The position numbers and the translations under genes are program-made. DNA of 64,000 bases from Hypericum androsaemum (lineage: Eukaryota; Streptophyta; Magnoliopsida; Malpighiales; Hypericaceae): assembly GCA_963995505.1 (NCBI GenBank), contig OZ023187.1:5401501-5465500 (forward strand). The letters run 5' to 3'. Shown in pieces: positions 45,471 to 58,900 of the stretch. The notes below the pieces were generated by a model that did not search any database, had not been told where the DNA came from, and saw only the letters and a list, made by a program, of their open reading frames with translations. The stretch's first letter is position 1. Every line of letters begins with the position of its first letter.

Positions 45471-48400
45471 GCCCATGGTAAGCTGGACTGTGTATGCTAT
45501 ACAGTCCAAGCTTGGAAATGTGTGAGTAAAACTGAGAAGGAGAGAGCGGCTTAGTCAAAATATCAGTTGTTTGACAAGCCGCAGGAACATAAAAGACCTT
45601 CAATAACCGGATTGCACCTTTTCCATGATCAGATGGCAATCGATTTTAATGTGCTTTGTTCGTTCATGAAAAACTGAGTTCTCCACCATCTGTATAGCTG
45701 ACTTGTTGTCACCGAAGAGTGAGATTGGCAGAGAATGTGGTATGCGGAGATCATCAAGCATATAGCATAGCCACTGCACTTCGCATCCAAGAGAAGCTAA
45801 TGCCCTGTATTCTGCCTCAAAGGAACTCCTAGAAACTGTCTGCTGCTTCTTGGATTTCCAAGAAACCAAGGAATTTCCCAAATATACACAGAAGCTTGTA
45901 ACTAATCGACATGTATCCAAACAAGCTCCCCAATCTGCATCAGAAAAACCTGTCAACTTGAGCTGTGAGCTGGCTGGGAAGAACAAACCAAGGCCAGGAT
46001 GTCCCTTGATGTATCTCAGAACCCTATGCATCACTTTCTGATGAATCATCAAAGGATTGTTCAAAAATTGGCTCAGCTTGTGTGTTGAAAAATATATGTC
46101 AGGTCGTGTGTTGGTCAAGTATAATAACTTGCCAATCATTCTCCTATAATTTGATGCATCTTCCACAAGTGTAGACTCGGTATCTGCAGTCAATTACAGA
46201 TTATGGACCATTGGTGTTCTTATCTTCTTACAATTAAGAAAATCTGCAACCTTCAGAGTATCAATTGCATATTTCCTTTGACACATATGAATGCCATCTA
46301 TAGATCTAGCCACTTCCATTCCTAAAAAGAACTTCAGTTTGCTTAAGTTTTTGATCTTGAGCTTATCATTCAAATAGTTTTTCACCACTTGAATTTCAGG
46401 CATGTCATCCCCTGTCACTATAATGTCATCAACATAGACTAAGAGGCAAAGAAAACAGCGGGCCCTTGTCAGAACAAACATGGAAGAGTCAGAATTGGCT
46501 TGTTTAAAACTAAAGATAACCAGCAATGTTGACATTTTTTTAAATCACTGTCTACTTGCTTGCTTCAGACCATACAATGATTTGTTCAGCTTACAAACCT
46601 TGTTGCTTGATGGATTGAGACCAGGTGGTGGTTGCATATACACCTCCTAGTGCAAATCCCCGTGTAAGAAAGCATTATTCACATCAAGCTACTCCAAGAA
46701 CCACCCATTTACTGCAGCAACTGCTAAAACTATTTCCACTAAAGTAATTTTAACCAATGGAGAAAAAGTGTCCATATAGGCTATACCAAAAGCTTGAGTA
46801 TATCCATTGGCCACCAACCTTGCCTTGAATCTCTCTATAGTCTCATCTGAATGTCGTTTAATCTTATAGACCCACCGGCACCCAATTGTACTTTTGTCCT
46901 ATGGCAAATCAACAAGATCCCATGTGCCATTGGCCTCTAAAGCTCGTAGCTCTGTCTTCATGGCCTCTCTCTAGTAACCATGTTCATTAGCTTGCTCAAA
47001 AGTGTCAGGTTCACTCATTTCACTTAGAGCATTGATAAATATCCTGTGACTTCTTCCAAGAAAATCTGTAGTGAGTACTGCAGAGATGGGATGTAATACA
47101 CTAATAGCAGAGGTAGAAGAAGTCACCTGACCATCAACTGGGGAAATTGATTGATCCTGCTGAGAGGGAAGGGTAGGATGTATATAATCGTAGAGGTAAG
47201 ATGGTAGTTGTCTGGGTCTGGTGGACTTTCTGGGAGCCTGTGGCGGTTCAGGTTGTGGTGATGGATTGTATGGTGGACTGAGGGATGTGGTGGATGGTGT
47301 AGTTACAGGTATATGAGGATCCTGCAACGGAAAAGGTAATGGTTCAACCTGACTTAAGTCATCTAAAAATAATGGAGTGCTATCTGGAGTTGATGGTAAA
47401 GGAGTGGACGAGGAAAGTAGGGTAGTTTGGTAGAAAAAGATGGTCTCGTAGAAAGTGACATCTCTATAGACAAAAGTATCATGACTGTCCAAATTATAGA
47501 CTCAAAAACCTTTGATGCCATTCACATATCCTAGGAAGACACATCTCCTAGCTCTAGGATGAAACTTGTGGGATTTAGGTAAGGATGCTACATAGCAGAG
47601 ACATCCAAAAATTCTCAGATGATCAAGCCTAGGAAACTGGCTATACAACAGCTCATAGGGTGTTCTATTAGAGAGTGAACTTGATGGTGTAAGATTAATA
47701 AGATGAACAACATGGAGGATGCAACAACTCTAAAATTTTAAAGGGAGGAATGCCTGAAACCTAAGAGCTCTTGCCACATTGAGAATGTGTTGGTGCTTTC
47801 GCTCAACTCTCCTATTTTGTTGGGGAGTATAAGCACAAGTAGTCTCGTGAATTATTCCCTTATCATGATAAAAGGTGTGCATCAGAAACTCAGTTCTTTG
47901 ATTTGAGCGAATTCATTTAACACGAGTTAGGAATTGTGTTGAACCATATTGCAGAAATTTTCCAAGTGAGTAATTACTGCAGACTTTGATTTTTGTAGGT
48001 AAACCCAAGTAGCTCTAGAAAAATCATCCACAATGGTTAAGAAATAGGTAAAATCATCATAAAAACTTGTGAATATGGAACCCAGACATCCACATGAATA
48101 AGTTCAAAGCATTTGACTGCTAAACTAGAACTAGATAGGAAAGGCAAACACTTGTATTTAGCCATATGATAGCTATCACAAGGTACATTTGAGTCAATTG
48201 TTATATCAGGACAGAACTTCCTGAGGTGTGCTAGCTTAGAACTAGGAACATTACCTAGTCTATAATGCCAAATAGTTAGAGTATGTGGTAAGTAAGTAGG
48301 GTTGATAGCTGGTAGTGAGGTTGCTGATCTGGGCAAGGCTTGATATGGTGTGTGGAGGAAGTATATGCCATGTCTTTTCTCAGCAGTTCCAATCCTCTTC

Positions 48401-48640
48401 CCCTTGAAATGGTCCTGCACAACACATGTAGCAGATTCAAAAGCCAGAGAGAGAGGCAAGTCTCTTATCAACTGAGCAATTAAAATCAGATTGAAATTGA
48501 ACTCTAGTATTAAAAGAACATTATATAACATGATATCTTCGGAGATCTTCACTCTTCTAACTTGTGTAACTATAACTCTAGCAGCATTAGGCAATGTTAC
48601 ACTGATGGAAGAGACTGGATTGCTATCAATAAACCATCTC
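45262..48640 (-). pseudogene. Copia pol remnant (protease to RNase H)
   Basis: In order on the minus strand: the integrase lead-in WHYRLGNVPSS with a CDSYHMAKYK finger whose H and C ligands are altered (about 48140-48270); the central integrase start FELIHVDVW (about 48078-48106); a Pro/Ser-rich linker (46971-47492); RT with YVDDIIVTGDD (about 46404-46436); the GKLLYLTNTRPDI region; and RNase H with GFSDADWG, SRSSFEAEYRA and FGDNKSAIQ (45600-46193). Stops or frameshifts lie near 46193/46194, 46536, 46970, 47493 and 48036, so no functional protein can be made. Confidence 0.85.
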
Positions 48641-49862
48641 AGAGAACATCAGACATGCAAAGATGCTCTAGAGTCAAGAATCCATGAATCATCATTAATT
48701 GGTGGATTCTGTTGCTGCAAAGTATTGAGAGAGAAGATACTTGCAGAAGCATGTTTGTAGCCTAACACCTGAGGGACAGAGTTAGCCCTTGGTGTAGAGG
48801 CTTCAGGCTGGTGATGAGCAGAGGAACTTCCAGATTGAGCCTGACTCATTGCCATTGACATGGTCTGCTGGATCATAGTGCGAAGCCGCTGTATTTGGTC
48901 ATGAGTAAAGCTAAAATTTTCCATTGAGCTAGCTGATGAATCTTTACAAGATACTGCTGCCACTTGATTATCCTTGGTTTTAGGCTTAAAACCACCAGGA
49001 GAATACCCACGAAGCTTAAAACACTTCTCAATGGTATGACCTTCCTTATGACAATAAGTGCAATATGGCTTCTTTGAACCAAATCTCTTCGGACCAGATT
49101 GATTAGCAAAAATAGCAGGGTTACTAGACTGCTTGCTAAGATTAATAACATCAGACATTTCTCTTTCATGTTGAGCAATTAGTTTCATCACTCTAGTCAT
49201 ACTAGGAAGAGGGTTCATCATGAGAATCTGGGTTCTAACAGTAGAGAAGTTGTCATTTAAACCAGTCAAAAAACTCATGATATGATCCTGATCTAAATGA
49301 TCTGCCATAAGAGAAGTAGCTGAACAGATTGTGGTTGATTCAATTGCACATTTACACACAGGAATTGGCCTAAATTACAAGAGTTGATCCCACAGTGACT
49401 TGTATTTAGAGAAAAACTCATTGACAGATAATATACCTTGACAGAAGTTGGAGATATCCTTCTTTAGGTTTGCAATCTTCACAAAATCTCCTCTACCAAA
49501 GCGATCCTTCAAGTGCTCTCACATGTCAATAGCCGTGTCAAACTAGAGCAAGCTATCTCCAAGCTCTGGCTCTATAGACCTCATTAGCCACCTCATAACC
49601 AACGTGTTACAACGCTTCCAAAAAGAAAATAGAGCTTCTCCCGCAGCAGGAACTGCAATGCTTCGATCTACAAACCCCAGTTTATTTTTAGACTCCAGAG
49701 ATTGACTCATTGCACGAGTCCAGAAGTGATAGTTCTTCTCATTGAGAAGGGTGTGACCAAGACTTCGGCTGGGCTTTCACCAGGATGGACATAAAAAGGG
49801 TTTATAAACTCCCCTGTTGGAACTCGATTCTCCCCGGACTCAGCCATCTGGGACAATGCCAT
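48641..49862 (-). pseudogene. Copia gag and protease-start remnant
   Basis: Starts near 49862 with MALSQMAESG and runs through a UBN2-type gag (YHFWTRAMSQSLESKNKLGF, SFWKRCNTLVMRWL, FLTGLNDNFSTVRTQIL). It reaches a CCHC knuckle CTYCHKEGHTIEKC (about 49024-49065) and a protease-start motif DSWILDSRASLHV where copia has LDSGA. Stops interrupt it near 49362, 49520 and 49545. Confidence 0.82.
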
Positions 49863-49923
49863 TAGAGATGACCTTCAAACAGATCTCACAAATCCAGAAA
49901 TTATAAAGAAAATCAGAGGTTAA

Positions 49924-49935
49924 GCTCTGGTACCA
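49924..49935 (-). other. Primer-binding site of the copia element
   Basis: The minus strand reads TGGTACCAGAGC, one base off the usual TGGTATCAGAGC, directly abutting the 5' LTR. Confidence 0.85.
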
Positions 49936-50501
49936 TGTAAAGAAACTTGATTCCTTCTTAATGGAGCTCGTAATGAGTAAAGGAAGGAAGAAAGAAATAA
50001 AGGTGAATACGAGCCAAGAGAGATATTGGGAACTCACTTGTATTCACACTTAATTAGTGAGTAGGGTTACATCAACAGCTACATATATACTGGTTCAGAA
50101 AAGGTAAAATAGAGACCTATCTGAACTGTAATTAAAACTACTGGGACTAAAAAGAAATTATGTACGAAAAGGACAAACTAATTATTAGCCACTAACGGTT
50201 TGCGCGTATCATCCTGGGATCCCATGCCCGAGGAATATTTCCCGCCTATCTCGCGTGTTTGTCGGCTGATGTGACTCAGCTGATCCTATCCTTCAAGTCG
50301 CGTGCGTGACTTTAAGCTTCCGCGTGCCTCTCCTTCCTCGGGCTTGATGGGCCTTAATGGGCTCAGTATGAAAAGAAATCTAAGAGGCCCAAAACTTAGA
50401 ACTTAGAGGAATGACAGGTCCTGTTGTAGCTAGCAACTGATTTCCAGCTTCAATTGCATCGAATTCATCCTCATCTTCCTTGATCAGCTTGATATTTAAT
50501 A
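49936..50501 (-). repeat. 5' LTR of the copia element
   Basis: 566-bp direct repeat of 44905-45470, with a TATATATG-like TATA motif on the minus strand near 50080-50092. Confidence 0.9.
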
Positions 50502-50506
50502 GGTGG

Positions 50507-52254
50507 ATTTGGACCCAACTGAAACATAGAAAAATCGATTAACATAGGAAAGAAAATCAGGCTTTCTTCAATTTTTCAGGCAGCAAAGAAAAAAAATACA
50601 GCCTTACCTATGGCTCTATTACACGGCAGACTTTAGATGATGGATTCAGTCTTCTATCATTTCTCTACGGTAAAGTAGGATCAAGCTCATATTTTGGTAT
50701 GTGGTAAGTGGTAACACCAACCAAATTAACCCACTTGCACATTATGTTGTTTCAAAAAAAATTTGAAAGGCATGATTCAAAATTTTGATCAAGTAACATA
50801 TATTTATCTAGCTAATACTCCATTATTTGAATAATATTTTTTGACAAAAATGCCCCTAAGTATTGGTTTATGAATCTTTAGCGTAATAGTTGGTCTAAGA
50901 ATTAAATTTGTTTAAGAATGTCTTGAACTCATAAATTAAAATATTATTGAGATAATTATTTCTAAAATAAGTTCAAACATTAGCTCTATTTGTGGAATTA
51001 ATATCTATTATTTTAGAGATATATAATTTTTGTGTTTTAGTGTTTTACTAGATAGAATTACAATGAATTAGATTTACGAAGACTAGACGAGTGAGCCCAA
51101 GTTTTTTGCTGTAATGTTCTCCGTTCTTTAAAAAAAGTGCAGAGCCTAATATTCTTTTACCTGTGTCTATTCCTCCGCCCAAGTTTTGGGCCCTTGGCAT
51201 TTTGATCACGGACCAAGATTCTACAGCCTTGTCCAAAAACACAGTTCTCGGTGATTTCATGTGGTAAGATTTTGATTAAAAAATATTAATAAAATTATAA
51301 AGATAAAATATGTCGTTATTTTAGGAGAGTTAAAGTCTGTTTTGAAACAATGTATTTTTTTTTGCTTTGATATAATTGTATTTTGTGATTTAAATTTTTT
51401 TTGACTAAGTAACAGAGATATTATTTGATTGACAATCAAATGACATTTGCTAATCTCAATTACTTGGATGTTAGATTGGATGCTCCTAGAAATAGTGTGG
51501 GCAGCACCATCCGGGGTGTAATGTGTGCCGTTGGATAGGAGAGGGGACGCGAGTGTGGTAGATCTGACAGTGGGGATCAACAGGGGTTGGAATGAGAAGT
51601 ATTCTCGGATATTCTCCTAAAAATGCACCATTGCTACCGCATGATGTACCATTGCTGTCCTTGTACCATTGTCGCCCGTTAATGTTTCATTATTACCATA
51701 TAAAAATATTGTATCATTGTTAGCGTATGATGTACCGTTGTCTCCCATTAGTGTACCATTACTATCGCATGAATGTTTCTAAAAATTTTCCAATGTAATA
51801 TGAATGTTTCTAAAATTTTTCCAATGTAATCTCTGATATTACAAATATGTCGTCGCACATGCTGATCGACCATCTATATCCTATATCTATCTATATGAAG
51901 AAGAAATTATGTAACGAAGGAGATTTTTATTTGTACAAATGATACTTCGAACTTGGAACGAGCATGAAAAAATTAACAATACTTCTTTACTTTTTGAGTT
52001 ATTTTGCCGGATCGGTTGCTCAACATCTTTGGTCTCTAATCGGATCATATAAAAAAAGAGATCACTTTAAGAACTTGTTGAGTTCTCACACCTTGCTGGC
52101 TGCTGCTGGGACATCACGTGACATATTGAATCCAAACATGTTTAGCGTTAGTGTCAGTTAAACATCACGTGTTTACCCAACTTAGCTATTACCGGCCAAA
52201 AACCTGCAAAACACTGGACGCGCTGTCGTTCGAACAGTACAAAAGGAAAAAAAA
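50507..52254. other. Spacer, upstream of the 1208-aa gene
   Basis: No gene is seen. Contains a degenerate short tandem region at 51620-51835. Confidence 0.45.
51620..51835. repeat. Degenerate short tandem repeats
   Basis: The phrase gtaccattgctatcgcatga recurs in variants about six times between 51620 and 51775. A block tgaatgtttctaaaattttt then repeats twice (about 51771-51832). Confidence 0.6.
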
Positions 52255-52411
52255 GGCGTACGCATTCCCACCTTCAGACGACCGCCGCCTTCCAACTCCC
52301 GCGTCCGCTCATTATTCCAATACCCATTTTTTTATCGCCCCCAAACCCAAAAAACAGAATCAAAATTCATAAAACCAGCTTTGATTCGACTTTGACTTCG
52401 TCAATTCTAAG
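52255..52411 (+). other. Probable 5'UTR exon of the 1208-aa gene
   Basis: Ends TCAATTCTAAG|GTAATC. No ATG is seen in its last 100 bases, and the next exon starts at 52886 after a GATCAG acceptor. The start is not defined. Intron 52412-52885. Confidence 0.5.
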
Positions 52412-52901
52412 GTAATCTTAGGGTTCCGCTTCTCGCGAGTAAGCTTCAATTCATTCTGGTGACGGGGAATTCGAAAAATTTGGGAATTTTTCGTTTCTAG
52501 GGTTTTGTTTCCCACCAAATAGTTTCCTCGTTTTTTTCTTTGTTTGGGATGTGGGTTTTGATCGTTCCTTAGCTACGTTTGTTTCGTGTGCTTCGATTTG
52601 ATTAGAAGTAGTTCTTCGTTTCGAATTTGTTGGTCCAATTTTTTTTTGGGGGAAATTGGTGGTATTCTACAGTTGCAGGAGTAACGGGAAGATAAATTAG
52701 ATTGCGAATTTTTCGGTTATTAATGCGTACTTTGTTTATTTCTTTATTGGGCATCTTTTTTTTTCAAAGAAAAATTATTTTAAGTGTATATTTCAAGTAG
52801 CGAGAAAATTGTACTGTACATGGAAAACTTCAAGTAGCTGGTTCGGTTAAAGCTTAGTTTGATGATTTCAATCTGTTTTGATCAGGTGTTACGGGCCGGA
52901 C

Positions 52902-55900
52902 ATGACCGGTGGCCAAATGATAGGTGCAGGGAATAATGCTAACCGCGGAAGTGCGACATTGCCATCAGAAGTTCCGCTGTTGTTGCAATGCTTGCCTTTG
53001 GAGCCTATCACGCTAGGCAACCAGAAATATACAAGGTCTGGAGAGCTGAGGAGGGTTTTGGGTGTCCCTCTGGCTAGTGCCACCGAGGATCATTCTTTTG
53101 GAACTGCAAATCCCAATCCCCCACCCCCTGTTGCATCTGAAGAGCTGAAGCATTTCAAAGAAAGCGTGCAAAATGCCTCTAGAAAGGCTAGGTATTTTAT
53201 TTGATGCATTTTTAACACTGGCATTCTCCACCAAAGATTACTTGTGTAATGTTTCAACTGTTGGCTGGAAGTTTCTTAATTATTTTATTTCATTTCATTT
53301 TGGAATAACCAGTTTCCTGTGAACAAAAGAGATGCTGGATAAACTGTTTTTTAAACCAGCACTAAACTGTCACACTCTTCTCCATGTCATGGACATCATT
53401 GTCTGAAGTGCTCACAAAGTAGTCTGAAATTACAGGTTGCACGTAAAATGTAGATTTTGGTTTTATTTGCATTAAAGTGATGTCTGCGGTAATTGAAAAT
53501 GTCGAACAGCGGAGTTACTGGAAGTTTCCTTGCACTTTTCACAGGGACAGGGCAAAACTCTTTCGTGAATCTTTGTACAAACTGGAAAGGTATAAAGAAA
53601 CAGTAACCTCCAAGAAGCGGCAGAGGAGTGATCTTACTCTTAATGAGAGATCGAATGGTACAAATGTTCCAAAACCAGGGAATCATGTACAAAGAGGTCC
53701 TCATGATATGACGAGTCCAAGGTTAGAGGACAAGGACAAGGCCGTAGGGACAAATAAGCGTGCTCGTACATTAGTTTCTGATATTTGGGTAAGTCCTCCA
53801 ATATGAATTCTCTTTATCAATTTCTGCCTCTGTCAATTGTCTAGATGCATGGATTTTAACCTTGGTTTATCTCGTTAGATCATCTTTGGTGATTCTATCC
53901 TACCACTACGCTATCATATCCTGACTGTTCTTGCAATATTGTATATTTTATACAATTTTCACTGACCAATTTATTCCATTGAGGCTACTAGGCAGATGGT
54001 AGGTCCAATGTTGCACCAAGGCCGCAGATGGTAGTGGAAAAGAGTGATGATCTACACCAGGATTTTGGTGGGGGATCTTTCAGAATTGAAGAAAAGATTC
54101 GCAGACTGTCAGCTGGAGGTGAAGGATGGGAGTTGAAAAATAAAAAGAAACGTTCTGTTGGGGCAGTGGGAAGTAGAGGCATAAATGGTGACCCAGAGCT
54201 AAAGCGATCCATGCATCCCAAGATGAGCGCTGAAAGCAAGTTGAGAGCTTCTGATCTTCAAGGTTTGAGGTAATATAGTTAAGTAATAAGTTGCTTATAG
54301 GTTGTATGATTTAAAAAATGAGAGATAATGTGGAAGGAGAGGATAGTTGGAGTTCTAGGATGGGGGAAGACATAGATTGAGTGGTGGGTGGTCGGAGTCA
54401 TGAAAGGTGATTGAACTGTCTGATTAAATGACCAGAGAATGTACAATAGGTTTGTAGAGAGCTCTCTGGATTCTATATTTTAGTAATCAGTGATGTTTTT
54501 ATTGAGGTTGAGAAAGTGTCGCATGTTTGGGAAATCCATAGCAATTTTTGAACTCCCTAACAAATCTAGAGGAATCACCCTCCCTTATGTTTCACTTTGA
54601 GCTGATAAAACTTGAAGGTGCTCTGGAGTTTGACTTCATGAAGGGAACCCCGCCATTCACTGATTTTAAACCCCTTTGATATTTTGTTGTAAGCAGAAGT
54701 CTCTTCAAGGAAAATGGTTTCTGAAAGATAGTGGAATAAGCTCAAATACTTAAATATTCATTGCTCACGAGTCAAAATATCATAGAAAAAATAAAGTTGG
54801 GTATGATCAGCTATTGCACTCCTACACTCTTGTTTGCAGTAACACGTTTGTTTCCTATGTCACTTCAGTTTGTTTCTCCTTGTGTTGCTTCTCTGAAAAT
54901 TAGCACTGTAATTTGATACATCAGTGCAATTTATCATTTTCCTTGCGTTTGCACCATGCAGGTCGAAAGCTTCCCCTGGCGTTGGCATTGTGAGCAAGCT
55001 GGAAAGTTCTTTAGAGCATACTAGTTCAGATACCACCAGCACAATGATCAGGAGTGAATCAGAAAATGCGAGTCCTACACTTGATAAAGTTGCTGTTTTA
55101 GAGCAAAAGAATGGCAGAAAAGGGAGCAATAAGTATGTCATGATCTCGATCTTGATGCCATTGAGTTATAGCCTCTTAGAAAGACTGGAAATGAGTAGAC
55201 CTTAGAAATGTCTGATTGCTATGAAGTGTGTTTTTCAAAAGGTTAAATTTTTTAATAACTTTTTTCATGCTCTTCGTAGGCAAAACGGTCCCAAGGATGC
55301 CATAAGTAACCGGCCTGGTACTTCCATGAAACCAAAGGTGTCTCGAGCTCCACGGACTGGTTCGATTATGCTGCTTGACTCGTCACTGAAAGTTAGCCTT
55401 TCATCCACCTCTCTTCAAGGCTCAGAACAGCCTGCCAATAACAACAAAGTCCCAAATTTGGGTGTGGCGAATGATCATAAGCGTCAGGCTTCGGCAGGTT
55501 CACCTTCACATGCTATGGCCCAGTGGGTTGGTCAGCGGCCGCATAAGAACTCGCGTATGAGGAGAACCAATGTTGTTGCTCCTGTTTCAGACAATGATGA
55601 AGCAGGAATCTCATCTCCTAATCTTCCAACTCCTGAATTGAACAATAGAGCTTTACATTTTGGAACCAATGGATCGCCAGCTTCCAATAGTGTGGATAAC
55701 ACCTTGCCAAAGTTTAAGAGGGAACTTGAGAGATCAGGATCTCCCTTTGGGCTTTCGGAAAGTGAGGAATCAGGAGCTGGGGGAACTAAACCAACATATA
55801 AAGGAAGAGACAATGGTGACTTTGCACAATCGCCAACTCAGAAAGTTGGTGCTCATTTGTCGCTGATCAGAAAAAACAAATTACCGGCCACTGAGATTGC

Positions 55901-58900
55901 TGACGGTGTACGAAAAGGGAGAAATGGGAAAGCTTCGTTGGTAGGTAGGCCAGCAATTCATCCAGTGAAGGAGAAGCAAGAGAATACCCCAAGCTCAAAG
56001 CCACTTCAGCATTTGAAGTCTGTTTCTGATAAGAACAAAAGGTTCACATCCTGCTCCTTGTACCATAATCAAATGGGATTATTCTAGTGCCATGGGCTCA
56101 GGAAGGCTCTAAATTTTACTTTTTTACTTTTTTACTTTCTATACAGCAAAACTGGCCGACCACCATCTAGAAAGCTTAAGGATCGGAAACCCTCATCTCG
56201 TGTTGGTCCAGTGCCAAATTCTGGTTCTTTGGACTTTACAGGTAATTTTCTATCTGAAGGATTTGCTAGGAAACACTCAAACTCTGGCTTTACTTTTGTT
56301 AAGTGCGCTCATTTTGGTGCAAATGGATTATGCAAAGTGGTATTGTCATACTTCCTTCACTCGACTGTTTGGCATACTCCCTCTGATGGCATACCATCAG
56401 AACTTTTTATCTGGATGGCTCTCTTTGTGCTGTTGCAGACCAGTTTTGTTTTAGATGATCCTCTCCATTTTTGTATACTTCTTACAAGCCTGTACATGAC
56501 AGAAAATGTAGTCAAACCGGTGCTGGCTTACTTCTGAAAGCACTGGTCGATTTCAGCTTGCGACACACTCACAGGCATATATATTGCAGGTGAATCTGAT
56601 GATGACCGCGAGGAACTGGTTGCAGCAGCCAAAGCTGCCCGAAACGCTAAAAGTATGACCTTCTGTGCTTTCCTTTTTGTTGTCTCCTACATTAACCCAG
56701 GTATATGCATCATTACATATTTTGTTTAATTTTGTAGATAGTGCTTGCTCTAGCCCCTTCTGGAAGAAAATGGAATCCATTTTATCCTCTGTTGGTTCTG
56801 AGGACGTATCCTACCTAAAGCAACAGGTGAACACTTGGATATTCACCCAGACATTTCATGATGATATGTTTTATGAGGAACCCACAGAGTTGTGAACTTA
56901 TCTGATTCTTTTGTATTGCAGCTAGGATTTGCCGGGGAGCTCGAGGACAGTTTTTCCGAGATGCTTGGTATTGAATGCAGCATTGTGGTAAATGCTCTAT
57001 ACCCTTTTTTATTTTTTCCTTGATGGAGGGGCATATATGAGGTTTAGATTCATTAATCTAATTGAATTATTCAGTTAATTTGCCAAACTATATCTAACCC
57101 TGTTGAGTTGGATACGCCTGAAAGAGGTTAGACTGGAAGATTTTCTGGCTTGTGCATGTGAAAAAAGCCGGATTGTTCTGGAAAATGCAGGTGGAGGGCT
57201 CCAATCAAGAATCCGAGAGAACATCTTTGTTCGGAAGTATTGAGGTTGGGAGGTTGGATAAGGGTTGTTCGCTATACCAAAGGGTCCTTTCTGCAATTAT
57301 TGAAGAAGATGACGGTGAAGAGTTATTTATCCACTCTGAAGGGAAAAACATGTCTCTTCAGTATGCCAGTGATGATTCTCACTGTGGTTCATGTAATCTT
57401 ATTGATATTGACCCGAGAGACAGGGACAGAGTGGAATCTGAAGCTGAGTCCAAAGTTGATTTCCAACCGCAAAAGGTCGGTTTCATGGACCGAAATTCAA
57501 GTGATAAGAGTGTGTCCTCTAACTCGATCAAAGATTCTAGTATGTCAAGTTCTTTGAACAGCAATGGGTATTGGTTGGGAGACAATGATGCTTCACATTC
57601 AGATGTATGGCATACTGGTGAAATTTGTTCAAATGACCACAGCCACCTGAGAGATCCGAACGCGTTTGGGTTTTGTGTCACTGACCAACAATATCATCTA
57701 CTATCTCTTGATGATAGGCTCATGTTGGAGCTTCAAAGTATTGGTTTGTGCCCTGAATCACTGGTAAACTTCTACTGTTTGAGTGATTTCCTGTTCATTC
57801 ATGCTTAACATTTGCATCTATTATGTTTATTGTTGATTTATCATGACTTTTGTATATTGGATTTGGATCTTGCAGCCTGATCTAGCAGAAGAAGATATTA
57901 TCAATCAGGATATAATGGAACTCAAAGGAGGACTCCGTCAGCAGGTTGCTTTCATTGAAAACTGTTGATTGCTCCGTTGCCTCATCTTGAAAGGATTCCT
58001 CGTGTTCCATCTTTCTGCACTGCGATGTTAACTTGCATTTAGCTGCGCTTTCCTGTATTTCTTTCAAATATTGTCATTTTATGTCTGTTTACACATTTTA
58101 ATAATCTACAGATTGAAAGAAAGAAAAGGAGATTGGAGAAACTCGATAATGCTCTTCATCTTGGTGCTGATGTGGAGAAAAGGTCGGTCTTATGTACCAT
58201 GCCTGTTTTACCGACGGGAGGCTCTTTCAGTTACCTTTTTTCTTATAACTGACATGAACTGTTTCAGGAAAATTGAACAAGTTGCAATGGACCAACTAAT
58301 TGAGATGGCTTACAGGAGAAGACTGGTACTTATTTTCTTTCCTTCAGCTTTATCTCTCTTGTCCTCGATGTACCTGTTTCTCGGGCTTCGGACTACCTTG
58401 TATTTTCACAAAATTCAACCAGATCTAAGTTTTTGGTTGGCATATGGTTTGCTATCTACACATGTTCTCGTTGTTGTGGTCGCCGTATGTTGAGGTCTTG
58501 ACTTGGAAAAATGTTTTTCGGTGTTGAGCACTGCTTCATTTGTTCTGTAATTGAAGTTATTTGTCTCGTTGAATTCTAGTCGGTATTTTTTTCAATGATG
58601 AACAGTATAGAAAGTTAAGATAAAGGAGGGATGTGGGTGATGGGGATTTGGCTTAAGATAAAGGAGGGATGTGGGTGATGGGGATTTGGCTTTTCGGGAA
58701 AGGACTGTGATAGGAAGAGTACGTTTGTTCTAAACAAAGATCCGGAGAAGAATAAAAGGATTGTTAAAGGAAAAGTTTGAGCTCTATGTTGATCAGGTGC
58801 TCGTTAGTTCAAAACAAACCATTGATGAAGAATTTGAGCCTGTGGCTTTTTCAGTTGAGATGAACTATAATCAGCTCTGTTTGGAAAGACTTGAATTTCT

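Larger units (their letters stand above)
44905..50501 (-). mobile_element. Degenerate Ty1/copia retrotransposon, full length
   Basis: Two 566-bp LTRs (44905-45470 and 49936-50501) surround a minus-strand interior with gag, protease, integrase, RT and RNase H in copia order. Perfect 5-bp duplication ggtgg (44900-44904 and 50502-50506). The LTRs differ at about 35 positions by my count (about 6%), mostly C/T or A/G changes, so the element is much older than the gypsy one. Many stops and frame changes break gag-pol. Both LTRs end TA at the outer U3 side (TATTAAA) rather than TG, so the usual TG...CA rule is broken. Confidence 0.9.

Noticed and set aside
39786..50725. 39786-39850 and 50620-50725 as LTRs of one large element
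   Set aside because: Similarity is patchy and there is no primer site, purine tract or target duplication; more likely a trace of local duplication.
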